Notes under the pieces: model-generated | Told to the model about the DNA's origin: nothing | What the model saw: only the letters and a program-made list of their open reading frames with translations | The model's database searches: none | Assembly (NCBI GenBank): GCA_022822725.1 | Contig: JAJEAN010000007.1 | Location: 2,057,045 to 2,121,044, forward strand | Reading direction: 5' to 3' | Length of the DNA stretch: 64,000 nucleotides | Origin: Candidatus Latescibacterota bacterium | GTDB taxonomy: Bacteria; JAAXHH01 | Translations under genes and position numbers: made by a program | Part shown: piece by piece, positions 55,384 through 62,733 of the stretch | How the letters are laid out: every line of letters starts with the position of its first letter | Position numbering within the stretch: position 1 is the first letter of the stretch

Positions 55384-55713
55384 GTCACTTCCTCCCACGG
55401 AAGTTGTGTATGGTCCGCGCCGCGCCTCCCTGCCGCACGGACACCGGTTGGTTGCTCAAACGTTTGTATCTGTTAACAAGGCACGATCGCGCGGCGGCTG
55501 TCAAGGCTATTTTTCGTTCCCGAGTGCAGGTCGTAACCCCCGGTTTTCAATGGCGACCCGCATGGACGAACACCATTTCCGGTACACTTGCGGCAACGGT
55601 GAATTCCTGCCTATATTAAGGATGACCGATCGATGGATACCAGATCGACGGCAGTCCCGCTTTGCCCGGGTGTCCGCACCGGTAAAAACGACTTCTTGCA
55701 CAGGCCAACAGTC
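55384..55713. other. Divergent intergenic region
   Basis: The 330-bp region between the minus-strand GYD gene and the plus-strand methyltransferase has no convincing gene. A longer in-frame start for the methyltransferase (55633) exists, but the extension does not look like the family. It probably holds both promoters. Confidence 0.35.
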
Positions 55714-56535
55714 ATGACCGATACAACAGCGCGCCGGACCGCGGAAATGCACGATGCCAACCGCCGGTCCTGGGATCATGTTTCCGGCTGGTGGGCCGAA
55801 ATGCGGGACCGCGACGGGCTGTGGCGCCGCTGCCCGGAGGAACCCGAGCTGGGATTCGCGGGCGGCGCCTTCGAGTTGATCGGCTCCTTTGCCGGCGAAA
55901 TGGAAGGGAAGAAGGTCGTCGTCATCGGCAGCGGGGACAATCACGCGGCCTTCGCCCTGGCGGGGATGAAGGCCCGGGTCACTTCCATCGACATTTCCGA
56001 GCGCCAACTGGAAACGGCTTCTGCACGGGCGGATAAGCTGGGCCTGGAAATCGTATTCGCGCGGGCGGACGCGACGGATCTCGAAGCGATCACGGACCGT
56101 TCGTTCGACCTGGTCTGCTCGACCAACGGGTTCTTCGTCTGGATCGCGGATCTTCGCGGTGTTTTCCGCGAAGTCCGTCGTGTCTTGAAACCGGGAGGAT
56201 ACTACGTCTTCTACGATGTGCATCCCTTCCAGCGGCCCTGGAAAGACGGGACCCGGACGGTCGAAGTCGACAAGCCTTACTGGCAGACCGGTCCTTTTAT
56301 AGACGAGAAAGAGGGTACGTTTGAATTCAACTGGACGATCGGAGACATTTTGAACACGGCGGCCGATGCAGGGCTTGTCCTTCGGCGCATCCTGGAACGC
56401 CCGGCCGGGGATTCGAGTTTCTGGGAAGGAACTTCATACCTTCCGGGGAAGAACGGGGGGTTGCTCGATTGGAAAGAGAACCCCAGGGCCGCCCTGCCTG
56501 TCTGGCTCTCGGCGGCTCTCCAGAGACCGGTATAA
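55714..56535 (+). CDS. Class I SAM-dependent methyltransferase
   Basis: This 273-residue protein begins MTDTTARRTAEMHDANRRSW. Motif I is VVVIGSGDNHAAFALAG, unusual in having SGDN rather than the common GCGxG, with motif II TSIDISERQLETA and FDLVCSTNGFFVW. The same signature (GSGDNLVAFALAG) occurs in the methyltransferase at 58127, so the two are paralogues. The substrate is unknown. I place the start at 55714 because the family motif MHDANRRSW follows closely. Confidence 0.83.
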   Translation: MTDTTARRTAEMHDANRRSWDHVSGWWAEMRDRDGLWRRCPEEPELGFAGGAFELIGSFAGEMEGKKVVVIGSGDNHAAFALAGMKARVTSIDISERQLETASARADKLGLEIVFARADATDLEAITDRSFDLVCSTNGFFVWIADLRGVFREVRRVLKPGGYYVFYDVHPFQRPWKDGTRTVEVDKPYWQTGPFIDEKEGTFEFNWTIGDILNTAADAGLVLRRILERPAGDSSFWEGTSYLPGKNGGLLDWKENPRAALPVWLSAALQRPV

Positions 56536-56660
56536 TGTGCGGCGCCCGGACGGCGCAACTTGGCAAGACCGGCATGGAAACCTTGCAACTGCCGGAGTTA
56601 ACGCGTGAAGGTCCGTCGGGACATCATGGCAGAGCTCGTTTCGTAACCTGTGGTACGGAG

Positions 56661-57272
56661 ATGGGCGTGAACGCAGTCGAGGATTACCACGGCGTACCGA
56701 TCGGCCGGAGAATCCATGTCACCGGCAACAGTTGTTCCGGCAAAAGCACGGTGGGGGCCGGGCTTGCGGCCGTCCTCGGCGTCCCGTTGGTCGAACTGGA
56801 CGCGCTCAACTGGCAGCCGGGCTGGGTCGGTCTGGCGGACACAAATCCGGTGGAACTGGAGCGCCGCATCGCCCATGCGACGGCCGGGGAAGGCTGGGTC
56901 GTCGCCGGCTCCTACATGTCGTTCTCTCAGCGGATCTTCTGGCCGCACGTGGAGACGGTCGTATGGCTGGATCCGCCCATGTACAGGCTCCTCTGGCGCG
57001 TGCTGGCGCGGTCATGGCGGCGCTGGCGGTCGAAAGAGCTGCTCTGGGGAACCAATTACGAGCGATTCTGGCCCCAGCTGAGGGTATGGAACCGGGAAGA
57101 CTCGCTGGTCTGGTGGATCGCCACCCGGCACCGAGAGAAGCGCCGGCGTCTTGAGGCCTGTATGCAGGATCCCGATTGGCGGCATATTGCCTTTCTGCGC
57201 TTTGGATCCAACGCGGAGATTGAAGCGTTTTCGCGCGCCATGACGGGGACAGAGAAAGAAGCAGGTACTTGA
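56661..57272 (+). CDS. P-loop adenylate kinase-like protein
   Basis: This protein of about 203 residues carries a Walker A loop in RIHVTGNSCSGKSTVGAG and the region LDALNWQPGWV, with WVVAGSYMS and VVWLDPP as the later Walker B-like segment. This matches the topology-modulation/FlaR-type adenylate-kinase-like family, which phosphorylates unknown small molecules. The frame opens as far as 56469, and upstream Met codons at 56574 or 56469 cannot be excluded. Confidence 0.78.
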   Translation: MGVNAVEDYHGVPIGRRIHVTGNSCSGKSTVGAGLAAVLGVPLVELDALNWQPGWVGLADTNPVELERRIAHATAGEGWVVAGSYMSFSQRIFWPHVETVVWLDPPMYRLLWRVLARSWRRWRSKELLWGTNYERFWPQLRVWNREDSLVWWIATRHREKRRRLEACMQDPDWRHIAFLRFGSNAEIEAFSRAMTGTEKEAGT

Positions 57273-57409
57273 AGGACGTCTTGTCTGAATGTATGCCTGT
57301 GGGTAGGCCGATTCAAAATCAGAATTTGATTTAGCCCAAAAACGATAGGGGTGGCTGGTACCCTGGCACGGCCTTCACGAGGCGGATTTCTGGAAAAGGG
57401 GGCATTGAA

Positions 57410-58027
57410 ATGCATCGGGGCTGGCTTTTAGGGTCGAAAGCAGCTGTCATCCGCATCGTTCGTGTCGCAGTCTGCGGCGCATTCCTACCCGTTGCCGCAG
57501 TCTCACTACCCGCGGTCTCCCAACCCGCAGTTGCCCTACCTGCAGTCGCTGCGCAGGAAGATACCGAGGATAACGCCATGTTCTGGTCTACGACACTGAA
57601 GATGATCCGTGCGAAGTTCCCCGACGTCGCCCAGCTATCCACCGACAGCCTGCAGACCTGGCTCGACGAGTCTGCGATGGCGGAGCGCCCGCTGCTCCTC
57701 GACGTGCGGGAAAAGGAAGAATACGAAGTCAGCCACTTGATGGGCGCCATCTCCGCCTTGACCGAGAAGGAGGCGCTGCAGGCAATGGAAGGCGTTTCGC
57801 GGGAGAAGCCCGTCGTGCTCTACTGCTCCGTGGGCTACCGGTCGTCGGAAATGGCCGGGTTCCTGCAGAAGGAAGGGTTCAGGAAGGTCTATAACCTGGA
57901 AGGGTCTATCTTCGCCTGGGCCAACGAGGGACGGCCCGTTTACCGGGGTGGCGAGCGCGTCCACAAAGTCCATCCCTACGACCGGGTCTGGGGCAAACTG
58001 CTCAAGAAGGCCTTACGGGCAAAGTAA
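57410..58027 (+). CDS. Exported rhodanese-domain protein
   Basis: The 205-residue protein has a leader with a repeated PAV motif (AAVSLPAVSQPAVALPAVAA), which may be an atypical signal peptide or anchor, followed by a rhodanese domain: LLLDVREKEEYEVSHLMGA and the active loop VVLYCSVGYRSSE with the catalytic Cys. It is predicted to act outside the cytoplasm in sulfur transfer or redox. GGGGG precedes the ATG. The stop codon lies in a 20-bp tandem repeat. Confidence 0.82.
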   Translation: MHRGWLLGSKAAVIRIVRVAVCGAFLPVAAVSLPAVSQPAVALPAVAAQEDTEDNAMFWSTTLKMIRAKFPDVAQLSTDSLQTWLDESAMAERPLLLDVREKEEYEVSHLMGAISALTEKEALQAMEGVSREKPVVLYCSVGYRSSEMAGFLQKEGFRKVYNLEGSIFAWANEGRPVYRGGERVHKVHPYDRVWGKLLKKALRAK

Positions 58028-58100
58028 CCGGAGCCTTGGCCAGGTAAACGGAGCCTTGGCCAGGTAAACGGAGACTCGGTGGGGTAAACGGAACCTCCGC
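58024..58100. repeat. Stop-anchored 20-bp tandem repeat, about four copies
   Basis: Units starting GTAA-CGGAG at 58024, 58044, 58064 and 58084 (first GTAACCGGAG, then GTAAACGGAG) have an exact 20-bp period. The first contains the TAA stop of the rhodanese gene (58025-58027), and each further unit keeps a TAA. Because 20 is not a multiple of three, three successive TAA codons cover all three frames. Confidence 0.9.
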
Positions 58101-58126
58101 GGATTGGATGGCAGTTCGTTCCCACC

Positions 58127-59017
58127 TCACGGCTTGCACGGTTTCTTCCGACCCACCAGCAACAGGTTCGCCGGCATTTTCTCCATCGGCGCGCCGCCCT
58201 CCCATTCCTGATTCCCGTCACCGTACTCCTCCATGGCCACGAGCTCGCATCCCCCTTCAAGCAGCGCGCGGGTCATGTCCGAAACCGTCCAGTGAAATTC
58301 GTAGCTGGGGAGCGGTCCGGTACCCTCGGGCAGTTCCTCCGACCGGTCATAGATAAAGGGACCGTGGTCGAAGTAATGGAATTCCTGCTTCAGGGGTCCG
58401 GGGCGATGCTTCCATAGCCGGCGGAACGGATGGTACTCGTTGACCATGAACAGGCCGCCTGGCTTGAGCATCCGAATGCCCTCCCCGTAGTAGCACTTCA
58501 GGTCGGAAACCCATACGGCGACATGCCCGCCCGTATACACGATGTCGAACCCGGCGGCCGAGAGTCCGTCGGGACCGTCGGGACCGCCCGGACTGCCGGG
58601 ATCGTTCGAACCGCCTGATCCACCTGGACCGCCCGATCCACTCGGAACGCCCGGATTGCCCGGACTTGACAGGTAGCCCAGATCGGTTACATCTGCTTGG
58701 AGAAACCGGATCTCGAGACCGAGCACCTCCGCTCTTCCGGCAGCGATATCCAGTTGGGTCTGTGAGATATCCACGGAAGTGACCCGGGCCCCGGCGCCGG
58801 CCAGGGCGAAGGCGACCAGGTTGTCTCCGCTGCCCAGCACGCAGGCGGACCGACCGGACACGTCTCCCAGGTATTTAAGCTCGACGTCGTCCAGCGCGAG
58901 ATGGATGTTATCCGGGATGCTTCGCCAGTCCACCCTGGCGTCGATCTCCGCCTGCCAACCGGCGGAAGCGGCGTCCCAGCCCCTGCGGTTCGCCTCGTGC
59001 ATGGGATGCCTGCTCAT
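58127..59017 (-). CDS. Class I SAM methyltransferase with collagen-like Gly/Pro insert
   Basis: This 296-residue protein is paralogous to the methyltransferase at 55714: it shares MHEANRRGWDAA, motif I VLGSGDNLVAFALAGAG and TSVDISQTQLDIA. An insert of about 35 residues (PGNPGVPSGSGGPGG, then SPGGPDGPDG) lies between motif III (DVTDLGYLS) and FDIVYTGGHVAVW, exactly where the paralogue has none. The insert is encoded by a 9-bp DNA repeat. It is predicted to be a flexible surface loop; whether it affects activity is unknown. Confidence 0.82.
   Translation of the reverse strand: MSRHPMHEANRRGWDAASAGWQAEIDARVDWRSIPDNIHLALDDVELKYLGDVSGRSACVLGSGDNLVAFALAGAGARVTSVDISQTQLDIAAGRAEVLGLEIRFLQADVTDLGYLSSPGNPGVPSGSGGPGGSGGSNDPGSPGGPDGPDGLSAAGFDIVYTGGHVAVWVSDLKCYYGEGIRMLKPGGLFMVNEYHPFRRLWKHRPGPLKQEFHYFDHGPFIYDRSEELPEGTGPLPSYEFHWTVSDMTRALLEGGCELVAMEEYGDGNQEWEGGAPMEKMPANLLLVGRKKPCKP
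58558..58663. repeat. In-frame 9-bp repeat coding a collagen-like loop
   Basis: About twelve 9-bp units such as GTCGGGACC, GCCCGGACT and GCCTGATCC run in tandem inside the minus-strand methyltransferase and encode Gly-Pro/Ser-rich triplets. Nine bases equal three codons, so copy-number change would not shift the frame. Confidence 0.85.
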
Positions 59018-59049
59018 GCTCTGTACCTCTCGGCCACATCTTCTAATGG

Positions 59050-59134
59050 CCCTCCTGGCTCAGGTCCACCCGGCTCCGGTTATCCCGGCTCAGGTTATCC
59101 TGGACCAGGTCCACCCGGTTCAGGCCCTCCTGGC
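59050..59134. repeat. Stop-anchored 15-bp repeat, about six copies
   Basis: Fifteen-base units (on the plus strand, forms of CCTGGCTCAGGTCCA and CCCGGCTCAGGTTAT) fill the spacer between the two minus-strand methyltransferases. The last one contains the complement of the TGA stop of the gene ending at 59120. On the plus strand it would encode PPGSG repeats, but no gene is supported there. Confidence 0.85.
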
Positions 59135-59902
59135 CACCCACACCTGCTCGTTTCCATGGCGGAACGGACCGCGGCTAAAGTCCCCGTATAGCGCCTCGAC
59201 TTCGTAACCGCAGCGTTCGAGGAGGTGCTGCATTTCGAAACGGTGCACATAGCGCAGATTCAACGGGGTGGTGGTCTTCGAAAGCACTCGGCCTTCGTCG
59301 TCCACTTCTTCGAAGAACCGGTGCTCCTCCAGCGTCTGCTCCAGCGGGTCGTACCGTCGCGTATCCGACACCATGACGCGGCGTCCAGTCTCGGGATGGG
59401 TGAACGATCCCAGGTGATTGAGGGTGCCCCTGGGCGGTCTCATGTAGGCGGCGATCAGTTCGATACTGGGATCGAATACGTTGAAAACCAGCCGGCCCCC
59501 GTCCGTCAGATGCTCGCGGATGCATGCCAGGGCACGGCGCTGGTCGTCAGCGGTCATCAAGTGCAGGAACGCGCGGTATGGTATGATCGCCAGCGGGAAG
59601 CGCCGTTCCAGGCTGAACGTCCGCATATCGCCTTCGACGATCTGCATACGCCGCCGCGTTTTGTCCGGCAATGCCGCGATCTTGCGACGGGCCACCTCCA
59701 GCATCGCCGGGGCCCTGTCCAAACCAACGATGGACACGCCCGATACGGCGATCGGGATCATGATCCGCCCGGTTCCGCACGCGATCTCCAGCACGGGGCC
59801 ATCCGCCTTTTTGGCCTCCTCCACGTAGAACGCCTCGTCACCGTCGAGTCCCGTCGAGTAACTGTCGTACAGGCCGGCGTCCGTCCTGTCGTATTCCGAC
59901 AC
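59120..59902 (-). CDS. Class I SAM-dependent methyltransferase
   Basis: This protein of about 260 residues has motif I VLEIACGTGRIMIPIAV, motif II LDRAPAMLEVARRK and LAIIPYRAFLHLMTADDQR, then DGGRLVFNVFDPS. The C-terminal beta-barrel-like part (RYVHRFEMQHLLERCGYEV) matches the Methyltransf_25 group. An AAGGAGG lies directly against the ATG at 59908, too close, but the GTG two codons later (59902) has ideal 6-bp spacing, so I prefer it. The 3' end lies in a 15-bp repeat. Confidence 0.83.
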   Translation of the reverse strand: MSEYDRTDAGLYDSYSTGLDGDEAFYVEEAKKADGPVLEIACGTGRIMIPIAVSGVSIVGLDRAPAMLEVARRKIAALPDKTRRRMQIVEGDMRTFSLERRFPLAIIPYRAFLHLMTADDQRRALACIREHLTDGGRLVFNVFDPSIELIAAYMRPPRGTLNHLGSFTHPETGRRVMVSDTRRYDPLEQTLEEHRFFEEVDDEGRVLSKTTTPLNLRYVHRFEMQHLLERCGYEVEALYGDFSRGPFRHGNEQVWVARRA

Positions 59903-60228
59903 GTCCATCCTCCTTGAGAAACAGCTTTACTTTCGCCAACGCGTAGACTTGTGCGACGTCATCGCAACAGTACACCGGGCTGGATGCAGGATTGCCACGA
60001 CCCGCGTCAGGCACGACATACGTCGGGCGTTCGATCTCTACATAGCTGTATTATATCGGTTGATTTCGCTATTGTCCCGATTTTACTTCCATGCTTGTCC
60101 GGATCCCACGATGTCTCTTGAAATGTAAAGTGCCGCGGTCCAGACGGCGGGGTTCGAAGTCGAAAGCACGGTTTCACCATGTAACGATCGAATCGGTACG
60201 CCAGTCACACCACGATCGAGGATCTTCT
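59903..60228. other. Divergent intergenic region
   Basis: This stretch of roughly 320 bp separates a minus-strand methyltransferase from a plus-strand dehydrogenase. A frame extends upstream of the dehydrogenase to 60091, but the extension has no family match. An A+T-rich segment near 60040-60090 is the probable promoter zone. No gene or strong hairpin is seen. Confidence 0.35.
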
Positions 60229-61194
60229 ATGCCAGACCCAATACGTATCGTCATACCCGGGGACGACCCGCCCCAGATGCAGGGATCGCCCCACCTGGAA
60301 CGGCTCGACTCCTATGGAGAGGTCGTCCTGTACACTGATCGTCCGGAAACGTCGGAAGAGAAAATCGAACGGGCCGGAGGCGCCGCGGTAATGATCAACT
60401 CCCGCGGACTCGTGAAGTGGCCCGGGGACGTACTCCGCGCACTGCCCGATCTCCGCATGATTGCGACCTGTTCGATCGGCGTCGACAGTTTCGATCTGGA
60501 AGCGGCGCGGGATTGCGGCATCCTCATCTCCAACCAGCCCGGACGGACGGCGCCGGTCGTCGCGGAGCACGCCTTCGGCCTGATGTTCGCCCTCGCGAAA
60601 AGGGCGGCGTACTTCACGGGCGCCATGAAGGCCGGCCAGTGGCCCCGGCTGGACGCCTGGTACCTCCGGGGGAAGACCCTCGGCGTGATCGGCACGGGGC
60701 CCATCGGATCGGAGATGGCGAAGTTGGCGGGAAACGTGGGAATGGACGTGATTGCCTGGACGTACAACCCGTCGGATGAGAGGGCAAGGGAGATCGGCGT
60801 GGCCTACGTGGAACTGGATGAACTGCTGCGCAGATCCGACGTGGTATCGCTGCACGTCATGCTGACGGAAGACAGCCGGTACATGATCAATCGTGAATCG
60901 CTGGCAGGCATGAAGCCGGGGGCGCTGCTGATCAACTGCGGCCGGGGCGGCCTGGTGGATACGGACGCGCTGGTGGAAGCGCTTCGGTCGGAGCACCTGG
61001 GCGGCGCGGCCCTGGACGTCTACGAGGAGGAGCCGCTACCCGCGGACCATCCGCTGCTCGGGATGGAACAGGTCGTCCTGACCCCTCACTGCGCGGACAT
61101 GACCCCCGAAGGCGTCGAACTGCTCAACGAAGGCGCGGTAAATAACGTCATCGCCTTTCTGGAAGGTCGGCCGCAGAATATAGTGAAGTTGTAG
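60229..61194 (+). CDS. D-isomer-specific 2-hydroxyacid dehydrogenase
   Basis: This protein of about 321 residues has the NAD motif LGVIGTGPIGSEMAKLAG and the catalytic residues Arg in LINCGRGGLVD, Glu in DVYEEEPLPADHPLL and His in VLTPHCADMTPEG. The start MPDPIRIVIPGDDPPQM has GAGG seven bases upstream at 60218. It is distinct from the dehydrogenase at 19504 (different N-terminal domain). The substrate is unknown; it stands alone. Confidence 0.88.
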   Translation: MPDPIRIVIPGDDPPQMQGSPHLERLDSYGEVVLYTDRPETSEEKIERAGGAAVMINSRGLVKWPGDVLRALPDLRMIATCSIGVDSFDLEAARDCGILISNQPGRTAPVVAEHAFGLMFALAKRAAYFTGAMKAGQWPRLDAWYLRGKTLGVIGTGPIGSEMAKLAGNVGMDVIAWTYNPSDERAREIGVAYVELDELLRRSDVVSLHVMLTEDSRYMINRESLAGMKPGALLINCGRGGLVDTDALVEALRSEHLGGAALDVYEEEPLPADHPLLGMEQVVLTPHCADMTPEGVELLNEGAVNNVIAFLEGRPQNIVKL

Positions 61195-61224
61195 CACGGA
61201 CCTCGTGGCGAGTTCTGATGAGGA

Positions 61225-61626
61225 TTACGCCGGCGCGCGGTGCCGTGCCTCCCTGCCCTTGTCCGGCGTCGGATCCGTGACCAGGCCGTACATCTGCCTG
61301 CCTTCGTGGTCTTCAGGCAGATATTCGGTGATCGGAAGACCCTCAGGGGTGACGAACAAAAGGCAGTGGCAGTACTTCCAGATCTTCATCTCGTCGCATG
61401 CACAGACCCACTCGCGGCTTCGTTCCAGTTCGGCCTTTTTATCGGGATAGAAGTTGCACGGGCACAGGGGCCGGCCCAGTTCGTCCACGTGGGCGGCTAG
61501 ACCCTTTACCACCGAATCGGTCACTTCCGCGTTCGGGTGGGGCGAAGTGCCGGTCTTTTCCCAGTACTTGTCGCAGTACTTTTGCATGCGCTGCATGCTT
61601 TTTTCTGACGGTTGCTGCTCGTTCAT
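61225..61626 (-). CDS. Ferredoxin:thioredoxin reductase-like catalytic (beta) protein
   Basis: The 133-residue protein has the FTR catalytic-chain Cys pattern: CPC in LCPCNFYPDKK, CAC in VCACDEMKIWKY and CHC in YCHCLLF, ligating a [4Fe-4S] cluster next to a redox disulfide. The middle motif is CAC rather than the usual CPC, and the first spacing is 17 rather than 16 residues. The KYWEKTGTSPHPN region is also typical. No variable (alpha) subunit is nearby. AAGGAG precedes the ATG at 61626. Confidence 0.87.
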   Translation of the reverse strand: MNEQQPSEKSMQRMQKYCDKYWEKTGTSPHPNAEVTDSVVKGLAAHVDELGRPLCPCNFYPDKKAELERSREWVCACDEMKIWKYCHCLLFVTPEGLPITEYLPEDHEGRQMYGLVTDPTPDKGREARHRAPA

Positions 61627-62031
61627 GGGCCTCTCCTTATTCCTTATTATCCTTATTAAAGGTGCCGCTACCGGATCAAGGTGCCGCTACCGGCCAGACC
61701 GGTCTGTTTTGCCATTCCGATATCCTGATGCCAATCTACCCGGGATCGTCCTCCGTGTCAACCGGCCAGTGCCCGGGTAAGGGGATGGGATCCAGCGGGA
61801 ATAATGCGCCGCGCAAAGCGGAACCGTCCACCGAACTTGCGTAGTCGTCGGGGCGACTACATTGGCGACTACACACATGGAATCTGAGGCTGCCCGCCGA
61901 CGGTCAAAAAAACCAATCGAATTGACGATTTATATTGACTTTGATTCTGGCGCGATATATCGTGCATGACTGTTGTCTGGCAATTAGGTCATTGGTGAAG
62001 AACGCATCATAGAAAGACAGAACGAATTCAT
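61627..62031. promoter_or_regulatory. Divergent regulatory region upstream of the alternative complex III operon
   Basis: The 405-bp gap has no gene. It contains AAGGTGCCGCTACCGG twice (61659-61674 and 61678-61693) and a CCTTATT triplet near 61634-61657. Near 61935-61961, TTGACT and TATATC with a 15-bp spacer could be a weak plus-strand promoter for actA. The strand-specific promoters are not certain. Confidence 0.4.
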
Positions 62032-62700
62032 ATGCCACAGATTTTCTCCCCCGCCGCGAATACGTGGCTCAAGGCGAGCATCGTCGGTGGGGCGCTTCTC
62101 CTGGCAACCACATTCGGCGTCATTTTCTACCTCGGTTCGACTTCCTACGTTACCCGGCAGCATCAGGTTAGACCCCAGCCCGTTCCTTTCAGCCACAGGC
62201 ATCACGTCAACCAGCTCGGTATCGACTGCCGGTACTGCCACGCCTCCGTGGAAACGAGCGCTTTCGCCGGCCTGCCGGCGACCAAGACGTGCATGAGCTG
62301 CCACTCCCAGGTGTGGACGGACGCGCCAATGCTCGAACCGGTGCGAGACAGTTACGCGACCGGGGTGTCCCTGGAATGGACCCGGGTCCACGACCTGCCG
62401 GACTACGTGTACTTCGACCATAGTATTCATGTGAATAAAGGAATCGGCTGCGAGTCCTGTCACGGCGCCGTCAACGAGATGGCCCTGATGTGGCAGGAGG
62501 AGTCGCTGCAGATGATGTGGTGCCTCGAGTGCCACCGCGGCCCCGAGGACTTCATCCGGGAACGGTCGGACGTGTACAAGTTCGAATCGCAGCCCGATTA
62601 CGAGCCGCCGGCAGACCAGATGGCCCTTGGCGCCCAGCTTATCCGGGGCTACCGGGTCAACAAGGATCAACTGGAAGACTGTTCCATCTGTCACCGATAA
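62032..62700 (+). CDS. actA: Pentaheme cytochrome c subunit of alternative complex III
   Basis: This 222-residue protein has an N-terminal membrane anchor (IVGGALLLATTFGVIFYLG) and five CxxCH heme motifs: CRYCH, CMSCH, CESCH, CLECH and CSICH. This is the ActA architecture of alternative complex III, a quinol:electron-acceptor oxidoreductase that replaces cytochrome bc1. Its heme domain faces the periplasm. The actB gene follows 33 bp later, confirming the operon. Confidence 0.93.
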   Translation: MPQIFSPAANTWLKASIVGGALLLATTFGVIFYLGSTSYVTRQHQVRPQPVPFSHRHHVNQLGIDCRYCHASVETSAFAGLPATKTCMSCHSQVWTDAPMLEPVRDSYATGVSLEWTRVHDLPDYVYFDHSIHVNKGIGCESCHGAVNEMALMWQEESLQMMWCLECHRGPEDFIRERSDVYKFESQPDYEPPADQMALGAQLIRGYRVNKDQLEDCSICHR

Positions 62701-62733
62701 CAGGACGGCCACGGAAGCACACGGTATCGGACC

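Noticed and set aside
58901-59191. Plus-strand frame coding a collagen-like PPGSG repeat
   Set aside because: It comes from the 15-bp repeat in the spacer and reads antisense into two methyltransferases, with no start site or family match.
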